Assembly: GCA_963825405.1 (NCBI GenBank)
Contig: CAWGTB010000002.1
Location: 1 to 64,000, forward strand
DNA length: 64,000 bases
Direction: 5' to 3'
Origin: JACPNO01 sp963825405
GTDB taxonomy: Bacteria; Acidobacteriota; Terriglobia; Bryobacterales; Bryobacteraceae
The notes beneath the pieces were generated by a model. That model was not told the DNA's origin, did no database searches, and worked only from the letters and a program-made list of their open reading frames with translations. Shown here piece after piece: positions 25,820 through 35,631 of this stretch. The position numbers and the translations under genes are program-made. Numbering within the stretch: the stretch's first letter is position 1; each line of letters opens with the position of its first letter.

Positions 25820-26743
25820 TTAGGCGTGAAATTCCTGCCCGATGTGGCGGACTGGAACGCGATCGTCGTGATTCCCTGCGGCCCCTAAAAATCGCTCTAA
25901 CGGCTCGCCCAGCGGCTCGCGGCTGAGTTGAAACGTGCGGTGGTGCACGGGAATGAACTGCTCTGCGCCGGCTTCATTGCCCATGCGCCAGGCCTGCTCG
26001 GGAGTGCAGTGATAGTAAATCCAGGGATTGTAGGCGCCCACCGGCATCACGGCCAGGTCAATCGGCCGCGACGAGCGCACGTTGCGAAACGTGGTGGTGT
26101 TGGCGGTGTCACCGGCGAACAGAATGCGGTAGCGTCCTGCTTCAATCACGTAGCCGTTGTAGCCGCGATAGGTGTCGGTGCGCATGCGCGCGCCCCAGTG
26201 ATTCACTTCGAACGCTCGCACCTCGACACCCGCAGCGACGGCGCGCTCTCCCCAGCCGAGCTCTTTCACGCTGCCATAGCGGTTAACGCGAATCAGATCC
26301 GAGGTTTTCGACGCCATGACGACGGCGGTCTTGCGGCTCTCCAGGCCGCGCAGGCTGGGCAGATCCATGTGATCCATATGCGCGTGGGATAACAGCACCA
26401 AATCGATCGGCGGGAGTTGGGCGGGCAGCAGAGCCGGAGCTACCAGGCGCTTCAGCCCCAGCGTGAACGGACCGAAGTTGAGGCCGACGCGGGCGCTGAA
26501 GACGGGGTCGGTAAGGATGGTGATGCCGTCCACCTTGAGGAGCACGGTGCTGTGGCCTAGCCACGCGGCGTGCAGGCCGCGATCGGCCCATTGCAGTGGG
26601 GCCGGCTGCTCCTGTGGGAGCGGCATGGGCCGTCCCATTTCTCTCGCGTATTGCTGCCAGAATGCCGGTGCAGCGTTATAAGCTGTTGCACCCAATGCGG
26701 TTACACCCAAGCCTGCCGCGCTCAAGACGGTTCGACGTTGCAC
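25820..26743 (-). CDS. Exported metallo-beta-lactamase-fold hydrolase (UlaG/NAPE-PLD-like)
   Basis: A 307-residue protein from GTG 26743. It begins with a signal peptide, MQRRTVLSAAGLGVTALGA, whose RR could be twin-arginine. The MBL signature is LLSHAHMDHMDLPS, with further ligands in FEVNHWGARM, FAGDTANTT and IPVHHRTFQ. The pattern HAHMDHMD fits the UlaG/NAPE-PLD branch acting on phosphodiesters or lactones. An upstream in-frame extension overlaps the membrane-protein gene and was not used. It follows that gene by 5 bases, so the two are co-transcribed. Confidence 0.85.
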   Translation of the reverse strand: MQRRTVLSAAGLGVTALGATAYNAAPAFWQQYAREMGRPMPLPQEQPAPLQWADRGLHAAWLGHSTVLLKVDGITILTDPVFSARVGLNFGPFTLGLKRLVAPALLPAQLPPIDLVLLSHAHMDHMDLPSLRGLESRKTAVVMASKTSDLIRVNRYGSVKELGWGERAVAAGVEVRAFEVNHWGARMRTDTYRGYNGYVIEAGRYRILFAGDTANTTTFRNVRSSRPIDLAVMPVGAYNPWIYYHCTPEQAWRMGNEAGAEQFIPVHHRTFQLSREPLGEPLERFLGAAGNHDDRVPVRHIGQEFHA

Positions 26744-26748
26744 ATGTC

Positions 26749-27273
26749 TTAAGATGCGGGGCGCGGGGACGGGGTTGCAAGATGGCGGGAATCGGATGGC
26801 TCGCGCTTCGGGAAGCCAATAGCGCCAATGCTCCAGGCCATCAGCAGAAACACCACCAATGCGCGCGCGGCCTCGGCCTGAGCGGTGTCCATCCCGATTG
26901 ATCGGAAGGCCCCGGACAGCACCAATTGCAGTGGAGTAGCGAAGGCGATCGCTATAGCCAGCGGCTTCCACCACGTCCCGGGTAGCGTCAGCCGCGAGGC
27001 GAGCCAGAACGCCAGGAATCCGAGCAGAGGGCAAAGCAGAAAAGTTGCGAGGGCGAGGAATCGTCCGAACTCGTCAGCGTGGCTCATCGGCTGCCATCCG
27101 TGGAGAGCGTTCCAGGCGCGCCAGACAGATAGTAGAATGCGCTCGAAGAGGCCTGCATAGGTCGAGAGAGGTAGCGGCTTGGATGGGTCCAGTTGTATCC
27201 CGGAGTAAACCAATCCGTGGGTGGAAACCATCGCTACGATGGAGCCAGAGCTGATAGCTAGAGCTTTTCTCAT
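26749..27273 (-). CDS. Multi-pass membrane protein of unknown function
   Basis: A 174-residue protein with four predicted helices: an N-terminal one (residues 5-25), then about 75-95 (ALATFLLCPLLGFLAFWLA), 105-123 and 136-152. A non-membrane loop at 35-70 contains VWRAWNALHGWQPMSHADEF. I recognise no family. It is first in a probable two-gene operon with the MBL-fold hydrolase and divergent from the GHMP kinase. Confidence 0.65.
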   Translation of the reverse strand: MRKALAISSGSIVAMVSTHGLVYSGIQLDPSKPLPLSTYAGLFERILLSVWRAWNALHGWQPMSHADEFGRFLALATFLLCPLLGFLAFWLASRLTLPGTWWKPLAIAIAFATPLQLVLSGAFRSIGMDTAQAEAARALVVFLLMAWSIGAIGFPKREPSDSRHLATPSPRPAS

Positions 27274-27354
27274 GCGCCTCCGGTGTCTTATCGGACCTGG
27301 GGACGCCGCTTTCTAGGCGGAAAGAGGCCCCTGTGTTATGTTCGAGTGTTCCGC

Positions 27355-28366
27355 ATGAGAATACGCGCCCAAGCGCCTTGCCGCGTCGATATGGCCGGCG
27401 GCACTATCGATATCTGGCCGCTGTATCTGTATCATCCCGGCGCGGTCACGGTGAATTTCGCCGTCGATCGCTACGCCAGTTGCGTGGTGCAGACGCGGAC
27501 AGACCGGCGCATTGTCCTGCGCTCGCGCGACCTGGGCGGCGAGGAGACGTTCGCGTCGCTGGAAGAGCTGAGCGGCGCGCGCCGCTACAAGCTGCCGCTG
27601 CTGGCTTACCTGGTGAAATTTTTCGCGCCCGGAAATCGGCATCGAGCTGTCGACCGATTCCGAAGCTCCTGCCGGCGCGGGGATCGCGGGATCGTCGACG
27701 CTGATCATCGCCGTCTCCTCGGCGCTCAACCGGCTGACTGGCGCTGGCCACAAGATCGAAAAGCTGCGCGAGATTTCGCAGAATATTGAAGCGCAGATTA
27801 TCCGCGTGCCCACCGGCGCGCAGGATTATTATCCGGCGATGTACGGCGGCGTGAGCGCGATCGAACTCGGCGAGGCGGGAATCGTGCGCAAGCCGGTGGC
27901 GGTCGATCTGGACGATCTGAACCAGCGCATCGTGCTGGCGTATACCGGCGTGCCGCGCAATTCCGGCATCAACAACTGGGAAGTCATGAAGGCGCACATC
28001 GATGGCGATCGCGCGGTTTTTCGCAACTTCGACCGCATCGCGGCCATTGCGATCGCTATGCGCGCGGCGCTCGAGAAGGCCGATTGGCCGGAAGTCGCCC
28101 GGCTGCTGCGCGAGGAGTGGCGCAACCGCCGCACCAACGCGCCGGGAATTACGACGCCTCTCATCGACCGGCTGATCGCCGTCACGCGCCGCGCTGGAGC
28201 CGTGGGAGCCAAAGTGTGCGGCGCGGGCGGCGGAGGCTGCGTATTTTTCCTGGTGGAGCGCGGCGCCAAGGAACGCGTTTCGCAGGCCATCGCCGCGGAA
28301 GGCGGCACGGTGCTGCCGGTGTCGGTTGCCCCGCGCGGAGTTTCGGTCAAGGTCAGCGCCGGATAG
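27355..28366 (+). CDS. GHMP-family sugar kinase (one frameshift)
   Basis: From ATG 27355 the start MRIRAQAPCRVDMAGGTIDI is the GHMP first motif. Near 27631 one inserted base shifts the frame; after removal the reading continues with the ATP-binding motif PAGAGIAGSSTLII and the C-terminal GAGGGGCVFF loop, ending at TAG 28364-28366. Length (about 336) and motif order match D-glycero-D-manno-heptose 7-phosphate kinase (HddA) and related sugar or mevalonate-type kinases. Heptose-related genes elsewhere in the window make a heptose role plausible but unproven. A CPBP protease gene follows after 9 bases. Confidence 0.75.
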
Positions 28367-28375
28367 GCCTCATCT

Positions 28376-29223
28376 ATGCCGGCAGGCCGCGATCCGTTAC
28401 GCATTTTCCTGCAGGTTGGGTTGTTTGTTTTTTTCTATCTGCTGTTCCTCCTTGCCACCGGATTTCTGGTTTGGGGCTTCGGCTATCTGGCCGGAGTCAC
28501 GCTGAGCGGATTCCTTTCGGCGTTCGGCGCCAACTTCGTTGCGCATGCGCATTTACGAGGGCGGGCAGATGTGGCACATCGGGTTTCCCTGGAACCGCGC
28601 GGCTGCGCGCAACCTTGGCCTGGGCCTGGCGGGAGGCGCGGGTTCGGCGATCCTGGTGATGGCGTTGCCGCTCATCAGCCGGGCGGCCGCGATTGTGCCG
28701 CTGGCCAGCAGTGAAGCCAACCTGCGCACGCTGCTCTACGTCGCGGTGATGCTGTTGTTTGGCGCGGCGGGGGAAGAGATGCTGTTTCGCGGCTACGGAT
28801 TTCAAATCCTGCTGCGAAACTTCGGCCCCTACGCGACGATTTTGCCGGTAGGCGTGCTGTTCGCCGCGCTGCACTCGACCAATCCCGCACGCCTCAGCGC
28901 TGGGCCTGATCAACACGGCCGGCTTCGGCATGATCTTCGGCTATGCGTTTCTGCGCAGCCGCGATCTGTGGCTGCCGATCGGCCTGCACTTCGCCTGGAA
29001 TGTAACACTTCCACTTTTCGGAGCTAATGTCAGCGGGATTACAATAAGAGTGACGGGTTACGTTCTTCAGTGGAACGCCGGGCCGCTGTGGAGTGGCGGT
29101 GAATATGGGCCGGAAGCTAGTTTGCTGACTTCGGCAGTGCTATTCGCATTGTTCGCTTTCGTGCGCATGGCTCCGGTACGGCGTCAGGAGAATCCACTGA
29201 TCGACGGGCTCGTGGAGCCATGA
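28376..29223 (+). CDS. CPBP-family intramembrane metalloprotease (two frameshifts)
   Basis: The signature parts of the CPBP (CAAX/Abi) family are present but in three frames. They are the first helices (LFVFFYLLFLLATGFLVWGF), then after an extra base near 28548 the EExxxR motif GAAGEEMLFRGYGFQ and FAALHSTNP. After another extra base near 28890 comes GLHFAWNVTLPLFG. With both bases removed the protein is about 280 residues with eight helices. Such proteases process prenylated or membrane proteins; the substrate is unknown. The stop at 29221-29223 lies next to the following start. Confidence 0.7.
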
Positions 29224-29224
29224 A

Positions 29225-30015
29225 ATGCGCGCCATCGCGGCCGCGGTAGCCATTCTCGCCCTCACGGTTCCCCTGCGGAGCACCGATAAACTCACGTTCG
29301 ACGAGCGCGTGGAGCTTATGCGCGGGCTTATGGCCGAGTACGCCACGGTGAAGCAACCGCTTCCCCGCTCGAAGAAACCCCTGCCCTTTGCCGCCGACGG
29401 CACTTTCGATAAGAGCAAATGGGAGGCGGCCACAGCGGAGTTCGGCCCGGCGGCGCGGCTGGGCGATCTGGTGCAATTCACCAAGGTGACCATCGAGGAA
29501 CAGAAGATCGTGCTCGAGATCAATGGCGGCCTGAAGAGCGGGCGCAAATGGTACGACGGCGTGGAAGTGGGCATGGGAGCGAAGCAACAACCCGGTTTCC
29601 CAGCGGCGAGATCACGGCCAAGACCGGCACCATCATCGAAGTGAATTTTGGCAAGTCCATTTCCGGCATCAAATCGACCGACGTCAAGAAAATCCTGTCG
29701 CCGCTTTTCGAATTCGAGCGGCGAACCGCGACGGAGTTGTACGCGCAGTCGCTGCCGCCGGAAGTGCAGAAGGCCATCGCGGAAAAGCGCGCCATGGAAG
29801 GCATGGACCGGGAACAGGTGGTGCTCGCACTGGGCGTGGCGCGCTACAAACAGCGCGAAACCAAGGAAGGCGTCGAGCTCGAAGACTGGATTTACGGCAC
29901 GCCGCCGGGACGCATCACTTTCGTCACTTTCGCCGGCAGCAAAGTTGTCAAAGTGAAGGAAGCCTACGCCGGCCTCGGCGCCGCCGCTGCCGAGCCGTCG
30001 GAAACGCCGCGCTAA
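29225..30015 (+). CDS. Secreted protein of unknown function (one frameshift)
   Basis: The N-terminal part (from ATG 29225) has a signal peptide, AIAAAVAILALTVPLRS. It is followed by a helical segment and a hydrophilic domain with VQFTKVTIEEQKIVLEINGG. Removing one base near 29588 joins it to a second part containing PSGEITAKTGTIIEVNFGKS and ending in an Ala-rich tail, about 263 residues in total. I know no named family; the C-terminal EDWIYGTPPGRITFVTF resembles lipoprotein/outer-membrane assembly-like SmpA-type strands only loosely. It lies between the CPBP gene and gapA. Confidence 0.6.
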
Positions 30016-30075
30016 ATCCCGCTCTGTTATCCTGTTAGATTCAACCCCATTTTCTTCGAGGAGAGCATCCACACC

Positions 30076-31083
30076 ATGGCAGTGAAAGTAGGCATCAACG
30101 GCTTCGGCCGCATCGGCCGGAACGTGGTTCGGGCGGGTATCAATAACCCGAATGTCGAGTTCGTTGCGGTCAACGATTTGACCGATACCAAAACGCTGGC
30201 GCACCTGGTGAAGTACGATTCTGTGCTCGGATCGATCCACCAGACTGTGACCTGCGACGCGGATTCGATCACCATCGGCGGCAAACGCATCAAAGTTTTC
30301 GCGGTAAAAGATCCGGCGGAGTTGGATTGGACTTCGGTGGGCGCGCAAATCGTTGTGGAATCGACTGGCAGATTTACCGATGCCAAAGACGCCTCCAAGC
30401 ACATGCGCGGCTCGGTCAAAAAGGTGATTATTTCCGCGCCGGCTAAAAACGAAGACGTCACGCTGGTGTTAGGCGTCAACAACGGGATGTACGATCCCAA
30501 GAAACACAATGTGATTTCCAACGCCTCCTGTACTACTAACTGTCTGGCGCCGCTTGTCAAAGTGCTGCAGGAAAAATTCGGCATCGAGAAGGGCTCGATG
30601 ACGACCATTCACAGCTACACCAACGATCAGCCGGTTCTGGATTTTGCGCACAAGGATTTGCGCCGCGCCCGCGCCGCCGCCATCAACATGATTCCGACAT
30701 CTACCGGCGCAGCCAAAGCCATCGGGCTGGTGGTCCCGGAAGTGGCCGGCAAGCTGGACGGCTATGCGATGCGCGTGCCGACGCCGGATGTCTCGGTGGT
30801 GGATTTGGTGGTGGTGACCGGAAAGCCGACGACGGCTGCTGAAGTCAATGCAGCGTTGAAAGCAGCGGCGGAAGGCGAGCTGAAAGGGATTCTGGCTTAC
30901 ACCGAGGATCCGGTGGTGTCGTCGGACATGCTGCACAATTCCAACAGCTCGATTGTGGATTCGGACCTGACGAAAGTCATGGGCGGCAATTTGGTGAAGG
31001 TCGTTTCCTGGTACGACAACGAGTGGGGCTATTCGTGCCGGGTTGTGGACCTGGTCGAATTTCTGGTTAAGAAGGGGCTGTAG
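30076..31083 (+). CDS. gapA: Glyceraldehyde-3-phosphate dehydrogenase, type I
   Basis: A 335-residue glycolytic/gluconeogenic enzyme oxidising glyceraldehyde 3-phosphate with NAD(P). Visible are the nucleotide-binding GINGFGRIGRNVVRAGI, the active-site SNASCTTNC with catalytic cysteine near residue 151, the histidine in HSYTNDQPVLD, and the C-terminal SWYDNEWGYSCRVVDLV. D33/T34 region VNDLTD is typical for NAD-dependent forms. A GAGGAGAG ribosome-binding site precedes the ATG. A strong hairpin follows the stop. Confidence 0.97.
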   Translation: MAVKVGINGFGRIGRNVVRAGINNPNVEFVAVNDLTDTKTLAHLVKYDSVLGSIHQTVTCDADSITIGGKRIKVFAVKDPAELDWTSVGAQIVVESTGRFTDAKDASKHMRGSVKKVIISAPAKNEDVTLVLGVNNGMYDPKKHNVISNASCTTNCLAPLVKVLQEKFGIEKGSMTTIHSYTNDQPVLDFAHKDLRRARAAAINMIPTSTGAAKAIGLVVPEVAGKLDGYAMRVPTPDVSVVDLVVVTGKPTTAAEVNAALKAAAEGELKGILAYTEDPVVSSDMLHNSNSSIVDSDLTKVMGGNLVKVVSWYDNEWGYSCRVVDLVEFLVKKGL

Positions 31084-31095
31084 GGCGTCAGCAAA

Positions 31096-31116
31096 GGGCG
31101 GGTTTGAAACCCGCCC
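31096..31116 (+). terminator. Hairpin after gapA
   Basis: GGGCGGGTTT at 31096-31105 pairs with AAACCCGCCC at 31107-31116, twelve bases after the gapA stop. There is no U tract, so it may act as a weak or factor-dependent terminator, or be a common GGCGGGTTT palindromic repeat. Confidence 0.55.
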
Positions 31117-31151
31117 CTACGATTGCTCGTGACCACAGGGAGCGGTCGGGT

Positions 31152-31766
31152 TTATTCGTCTTCCTCCGCCAACTCGACCACCTCGAAATGAAAGCGGTCG
31201 GGCGGCAGCAGCGCTGGGGGCGCTGCCACCATGTGGGACCAGGCCTGATAAGCACTGTCCGCCACCGGCGAATTCAAATAAAACAGAAACTGATTCGAGA
31301 AGCAGTCGATGGGCGGCGGCTGGCGAAATGTCAGACGCAAGCCTACGGCTTTCTCCAGACCCATGCCGTGCGCGGGAACGTGTTTGTCCACCAGCAGGCT
31401 TACGAAACTGGCGCGGCCGGCGTGCGGCCACACATCGGGATGCAGAAGATCTCGCAACGACGCGACGGAGTCGAAGGTGATTTCGCACTGGCGGATCCAT
31501 TCCAGAATCGAATCGCCCATGCTCCAATGCGTGACCAAGCCGCGATACTGCTCGGCCAGGTGAATAGCCAGATCGAATTTGCGTTGCTCGAAAGTGGACG
31601 GTCCGCCTGAAGGATCGTCGTTGAGCATGTCTTCGGCTTCGACGATGCCGGCGGCCATGCCGACGACTTCGCTGAGCGGAGTGGCTTCGGGTGCGCTATG
31701 CACGAGCAGTGGCGGCAGCTCGTGCGTGCCGTTACCCGGAATGTCGATGTACCTGCGAACTTCCAT
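31152..31766 (-). CDS. Conserved-type hypothetical protein
   Basis: A 204-residue soluble protein from ATG 31766, chosen because AGAGGGAC stands just upstream. It begins MEVRRYIDIPGNGTHELPPL, contains a helix EQRKFDLAIHLAEQYRGLVT, and ends in an acidic tail (AEEDE). No motif or family is recognised. It is divergent from the ROK glucokinase gene with 117 bases between and convergent with gapA. Confidence 0.65.
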   Translation of the reverse strand: MEVRRYIDIPGNGTHELPPLLVHSAPEATPLSEVVGMAAGIVEAEDMLNDDPSGGPSTFEQRKFDLAIHLAEQYRGLVTHWSMGDSILEWIRQCEITFDSVASLRDLLHPDVWPHAGRASFVSLLVDKHVPAHGMGLEKAVGLRLTFRQPPPIDCFSNQFLFYLNSPVADSAYQAWSHMVAAPPALLPPDRFHFEVVELAEEDE

Positions 31767-31883
31767 ACAGGTCCCTCTATTCTTATCGACGCTAACAGGG
31801 CGTTCCTGTTTCATATGTAACATGAAAACGTGTAAATGTATTGGGGGAATTTCCCGACTAACCTTTGATATCATCTCCCCTTC

Positions 31884-32798
31884 ATGGCTGAGTACTCCAT
31901 CGGTTTGGACTTAGGTGGCACCAACTTGCGCGCCGGCGCCATCGACAAATCCGGCAAATTGCTGGAAAAAGTTTCTGGAGCGACACCGCTCGCGGCGGGT
32001 CGCGAACCCGTGCTGGCCGACATGGTGGCGGTTATCAGCCAGGTGCGTTCGCGCTGTGGCACGGACGGTTTGGCGGGGATCGGCGTAGTGGTTCCGGGCT
32101 TCATACGGCTCAAAGAGGGCGTGATTGGCAATTCCAACAACCTGGCATTTCTAGAAAATTTTCCAATTCGCGACGAGTTGGAACGCAGGCTGGGTGCAAC
32201 GGTAATTCTGGAGAACGACGCTAACGCTGCCGCGCTGGGCGAGAAATGGATGGGCGCCGGACGCGAGGTCGACGATCTGGTGCTGCTCACGCTTGGCACC
32301 GGCATTGGCGGCGGAATTATTTCCGGCGGCAAAGTGTTGCATGGATATTTGGGAATGGCGGCGGAGCTGGGACATCTGACTGTTGTGCCGAACGGCAATC
32401 CGTGCGGCTGCGGCAATCAGGGCTGCATGGAGAAGCATGCGTCGGCGTTGGCGATCGTCGGCATGGCGCGGCTGTTGGGGCTGGGCGAAAATCTTACCGC
32501 GGCTGATGTTTATGATCTCGCTAAGCAGGGCAACGAAAAGGCGCACACGGTTTTCGTGACCGTGGGGCAGGCGCTCGGCATCGGTCTCGCCATGCTGGTG
32601 AACACGTTTAATTTTCCGCTCTACCTTCTGAGCGGCGGCGTGCTGGCGGCTTGGGATTTATTTGCGCCCCCGATGATCGAAGAAATGCGCCGGCGCTCGT
32701 ACACGTTTCGTACCACCGATACGCGCGTGGAAAAAGCCACGCTGGGCAACGAGGCCGGCTTATACGGCGCGGCGTATCTGCCATGGGTGGGACGCTGA
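31884..32798 (+). CDS. ROK-family glucokinase
   Basis: A 304-residue sugar kinase. The phosphate-binding DLGGTNLRAG is at residues 9-18, then VVPGF, LENDANAAALGE, and TLGTGIGGGII. The zinc site of ROK kinases is present as AELGHLTV followed by CGCGNQGC (about 174-181). It likely phosphorylates glucose or a related hexose. TATCAT stands 9 bases before the ATG. Its stop overlaps the xylulokinase start (TGATG), so both are coupled. Confidence 0.92.
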   Translation: MAEYSIGLDLGGTNLRAGAIDKSGKLLEKVSGATPLAAGREPVLADMVAVISQVRSRCGTDGLAGIGVVVPGFIRLKEGVIGNSNNLAFLENFPIRDELERRLGATVILENDANAAALGEKWMGAGREVDDLVLLTLGTGIGGGIISGGKVLHGYLGMAAELGHLTVVPNGNPCGCGNQGCMEKHASALAIVGMARLLGLGENLTAADVYDLAKQGNEKAHTVFVTVGQALGIGLAMLVNTFNFPLYLLSGGVLAAWDLFAPPMIEEMRRRSYTFRTTDTRVEKATLGNEAGLYGAAYLPWVGR

Positions 32799-34286
32799 TG
32801 GCGATGTGGCTGGGAATCGACATCGGCACCGGCGGCACGCGCGCGCTGCTGGCGGACGCGCAGGGACGCATTCGCGCCAGCTTCACTGCGCCGCACGAAG
32901 ACATGCGCATGGAGCGCCCGCTGTGGGCCGAGCAGCGTCCGGAAAATTGGTGGGACGCAACGGTGCTGGCGATTCGCGGCGTGCTCGCGGAAAGCGGTGT
33001 GGCTGCGAGCGAAATCCGCGGCATCGGACTTTCCGGCCAGATGCACGGGCTGGTGATTCTGGATCACGCGCATCAGGTGATTCGGCCGTCGCTGATCTGG
33101 TGCGACCAGCGCAGCCAGGAGCAGGTCGATTTCATCAATCGCACGGCGGGCGTGGAAAATGTTCTGGCGTGGACGGCCAATCCGGTGCTCACCGGATTTA
33201 CGCTGCCCAAGCTGCTTTGGGTGCGCGATCACGAACCGAAAAATTTCGAGCGCGTGCGCCATGTGCTGCTGCCCAAGGACTACATCCGCTTTCGTCTGAC
33301 CGGCGAACTGGCGAGCGATGTTTCGGATGCGTCCGGCATGGCGATGTTCGATGTGGTGCAGCGCGAGTGGGCGCATGAGACTGATGGACAAGTTGGGGCT
33401 CGACCGCGCGATTCTGCCGAAATGCTACGAGTCGAGCGACGTGTCGGGCTCCGTGACGCCTGCGATCGCCGAACTGACGGGACTCGCCGCTGGCACGCCG
33501 GTAATGGGCGGCGCTGGCGATCAGGCGGCGAGCGCGGTGGGCAACGGCATCGTCGAACCCGGCGTGGTTTCTTGCACGATTGGCACTTCGGGCGTGGTGT
33601 TCGCGCACATGGAGCAGGTGGCTTACGACCCGGCTGGTCGCGTCCACACGTTCTGTCACGCGGTGCGCGGCAAGTGGCACGTGATGGGCGTCACGCAGGG
33701 CGCGGGGTTGAGTCTGCAATGGTTTCGCAATCAATTGGCGCCGGGAGTTTCCTACGACGCGCTCACTGCCGAGGCGGCCACAGCGACCGCCGGCTCGCAA
33801 GGACTTTTCTGGCTGCCCTATCTGATGGGCGAGCGAACGCCGCACCTGGACGCTGCCGCGCGCGGCGGATGGATCGGGCTGACCGCCAGCCACACGCGCG
33901 CCGACTTGGTTCGCGCGCTGATCGAAGGCGTGTCGTACAGCCTGAAGGATTGCCTGGATATCATCGAGCAGCTTGGTATTCAGGTGCGCTCGGTGCGCGT
34001 TTCCGGCGGCGGCGCGCGCAGTCCGTTCTGGCGGCAGTTGCTGGCTGATATTCTGGCGAAGCCGGTGGTCACGCTGGAGACGCAGGAGGGCTCGGCGTAT
34101 GGCGCGGCGCTGCTGGCGATGGTCGGAACGGGCGAGTACGCGTCGGCCGCCGAAGTTTGCCGCGCCGTGATTCGCGAAACGGCAACGACGGAGCCGCGCC
34201 CGAAGGAAGCCGAGTTGTACCGCGAAGCCCACGCCGTTTACCGCGATTTGTATCCCGCATTGAAACCCACATTTCCGAGGATGTGA
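32798..34286 (+). CDS. xylB: Xylulokinase / FGGY carbohydrate kinase (one frameshift)
   Basis: FGGY-family kinase starting at ATG 32798 (or 32804). The N-terminal domain shows GIDIGTGGTRALL, GLSGQMHGLVIL and LIWCDQRS, typical of XylB. The frame changes near 33381, where removing one base joins EWAHE to LMDKLGLDRAILP. The C-terminal half has GGAGDQAASAVGNGI, PYLMGERTPHLD and VSGGGARSPFWRQ. Full length is about 495 residues. It likely makes D-xylulose 5-phosphate. It follows the ROK kinase and precedes an M24 peptidase by 2 bases. Confidence 0.85.
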
Positions 34287-34288
34287 AT

Positions 34289-35620
34289 ATGCAACGCCTG
34301 CTGGTCTTGATCCTGATCGCTACCGGCGTTTGGGCTGAGACGCCCAAGCCGCTGCCTCTTCTGCGCGAACAAGCGGAACTGCAGCAGCAATGGCTGCGAC
34401 TGCGTCTGGAACGCCACTTACCCGTGCTGATGCGCAAGCACGGCGTAGCCATGTGGCTGGTGATTTGCCGCGAATACGCCGAGGACCCGGCGTTCTTTTC
34501 TCTGGTGTCGCCCACGGTGTTCGCTGCGCGGCGCCGCACGATTTATGTTTTCTACGATCGCGGCGAGGGACAAGGCGTCGAACGTCTCGCGCTGGGCGGC
34601 GGTTCGAACGGCGGGCTCTACACGGTCTATCGCGATCCTGACGCCGGGGGCCGTGAGATTTATGGCGAGGGCCAGTGGACGCTGCTCAAGAAGCTGATCA
34701 GCGAGCGCAACCCGGCCACCATTGCTGTCGATATTTCGCAGACACATGCTTTTTCGGACGGCCTGTCGTCGGGCGAGCGCGAGAAGCTGGAGGCGACGCT
34801 AGGCCCGGATTTGCTGCGCCGCGTGGTGCGCGCCGAAAATCTGGCGCTGGAATATCAGGAACTGCGTATTCCGGAAATGTTGCCCACTTACCGGCAGATG
34901 ATGGAGACCGTTCACTGGCTAATCGGGCGCGCTTTTTCCAACGAAGTGATTACGCCGGGCAAGACTACCAATCAGGACGTGGTGTGGTGGCTGCGCCAGC
35001 GCGTGAACGATGCGGGGCTGGGAACGTGGTTCCAGCCGTCGGTGCGCGTGCAGAAGCCGGGTAAAGCGGGCGTGAGCATGTTGAGCGAGGACGATGCGGT
35101 GGTGATCGAGCGCGGCGATGTGCTGCACGTGGATTTCGGTATCACCGCGCTGCGCCTGAACACCGACACGCAGCACATGGGTTACGTTTTGCGCGATGGT
35201 GAGCGCGAGCCGCCCCCAGGGATCCAGCAGGCGCTGAAGAATGGCAACCGGCTACAGGATTTGCTGCTGGAACGCATGCGGCCCGGCAAGACTGGTAACC
35301 AGGTGCTGGCGGATACGCTGGAGGCGATGCAGTCGGCGGGGATCAAGGGCTCGATCTATACGCATCCGATCGGGGATCACGGGCATGCCGCCGGTCCGCT
35401 GATTGGATTGTGGGATCGACAGCAGGGAGTGCCCGGGCGCGGCGATGTGACGCTGCTGCCGGGGACGTGGTTCTCGATTGAGCTCGCCGCAAATACGCCG
35501 GTGCCGGAGTGGGGCGGTAAGGAATTGTTCGTGGGCCAGGAAGAGGACGCGCAGTTGGATGAATCGGGAAAGATGTCGTGGATTTTGAAACGGCAGACGG
35601 AATATCACTTGGTGAAGTGA
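34289..35620 (+). CDS. Secreted M24-family peptidase (Xaa-Pro aminopeptidase-like)
   Basis: A 443-residue protein from ATG 34289 with a signal peptide (LLVLILIATGVWA). The creatinase/aminopeptidase fold has metal-ligand segments HVDFGITALRLNTDTQHMGY (two Asp), THPIGDHGHAAG (His), WFSIELAANT (Glu) and FVGQEEDA (Glu). It probably cleaves N-terminal residues before proline in the periplasm. It may be co-transcribed with the sugar kinases, but no functional link is evident. Confidence 0.85.
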   Translation: MQRLLVLILIATGVWAETPKPLPLLREQAELQQQWLRLRLERHLPVLMRKHGVAMWLVICREYAEDPAFFSLVSPTVFAARRRTIYVFYDRGEGQGVERLALGGGSNGGLYTVYRDPDAGGREIYGEGQWTLLKKLISERNPATIAVDISQTHAFSDGLSSGEREKLEATLGPDLLRRVVRAENLALEYQELRIPEMLPTYRQMMETVHWLIGRAFSNEVITPGKTTNQDVVWWLRQRVNDAGLGTWFQPSVRVQKPGKAGVSMLSEDDAVVIERGDVLHVDFGITALRLNTDTQHMGYVLRDGEREPPPGIQQALKNGNRLQDLLLERMRPGKTGNQVLADTLEAMQSAGIKGSIYTHPIGDHGHAAGPLIGLWDRQQGVPGRGDVTLLPGTWFSIELAANTPVPEWGGKELFVGQEEDAQLDESGKMSWILKRQTEYHLVK

Positions 35621-35631
35621 AGCGGGCGGGT

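Noticed and set aside
26744..27034. N-terminal extension of the MBL-fold protein to 27034
   Set aside because: It reads through the adjacent membrane-protein gene in another frame; GTG 26743 begins a proper signal peptide.
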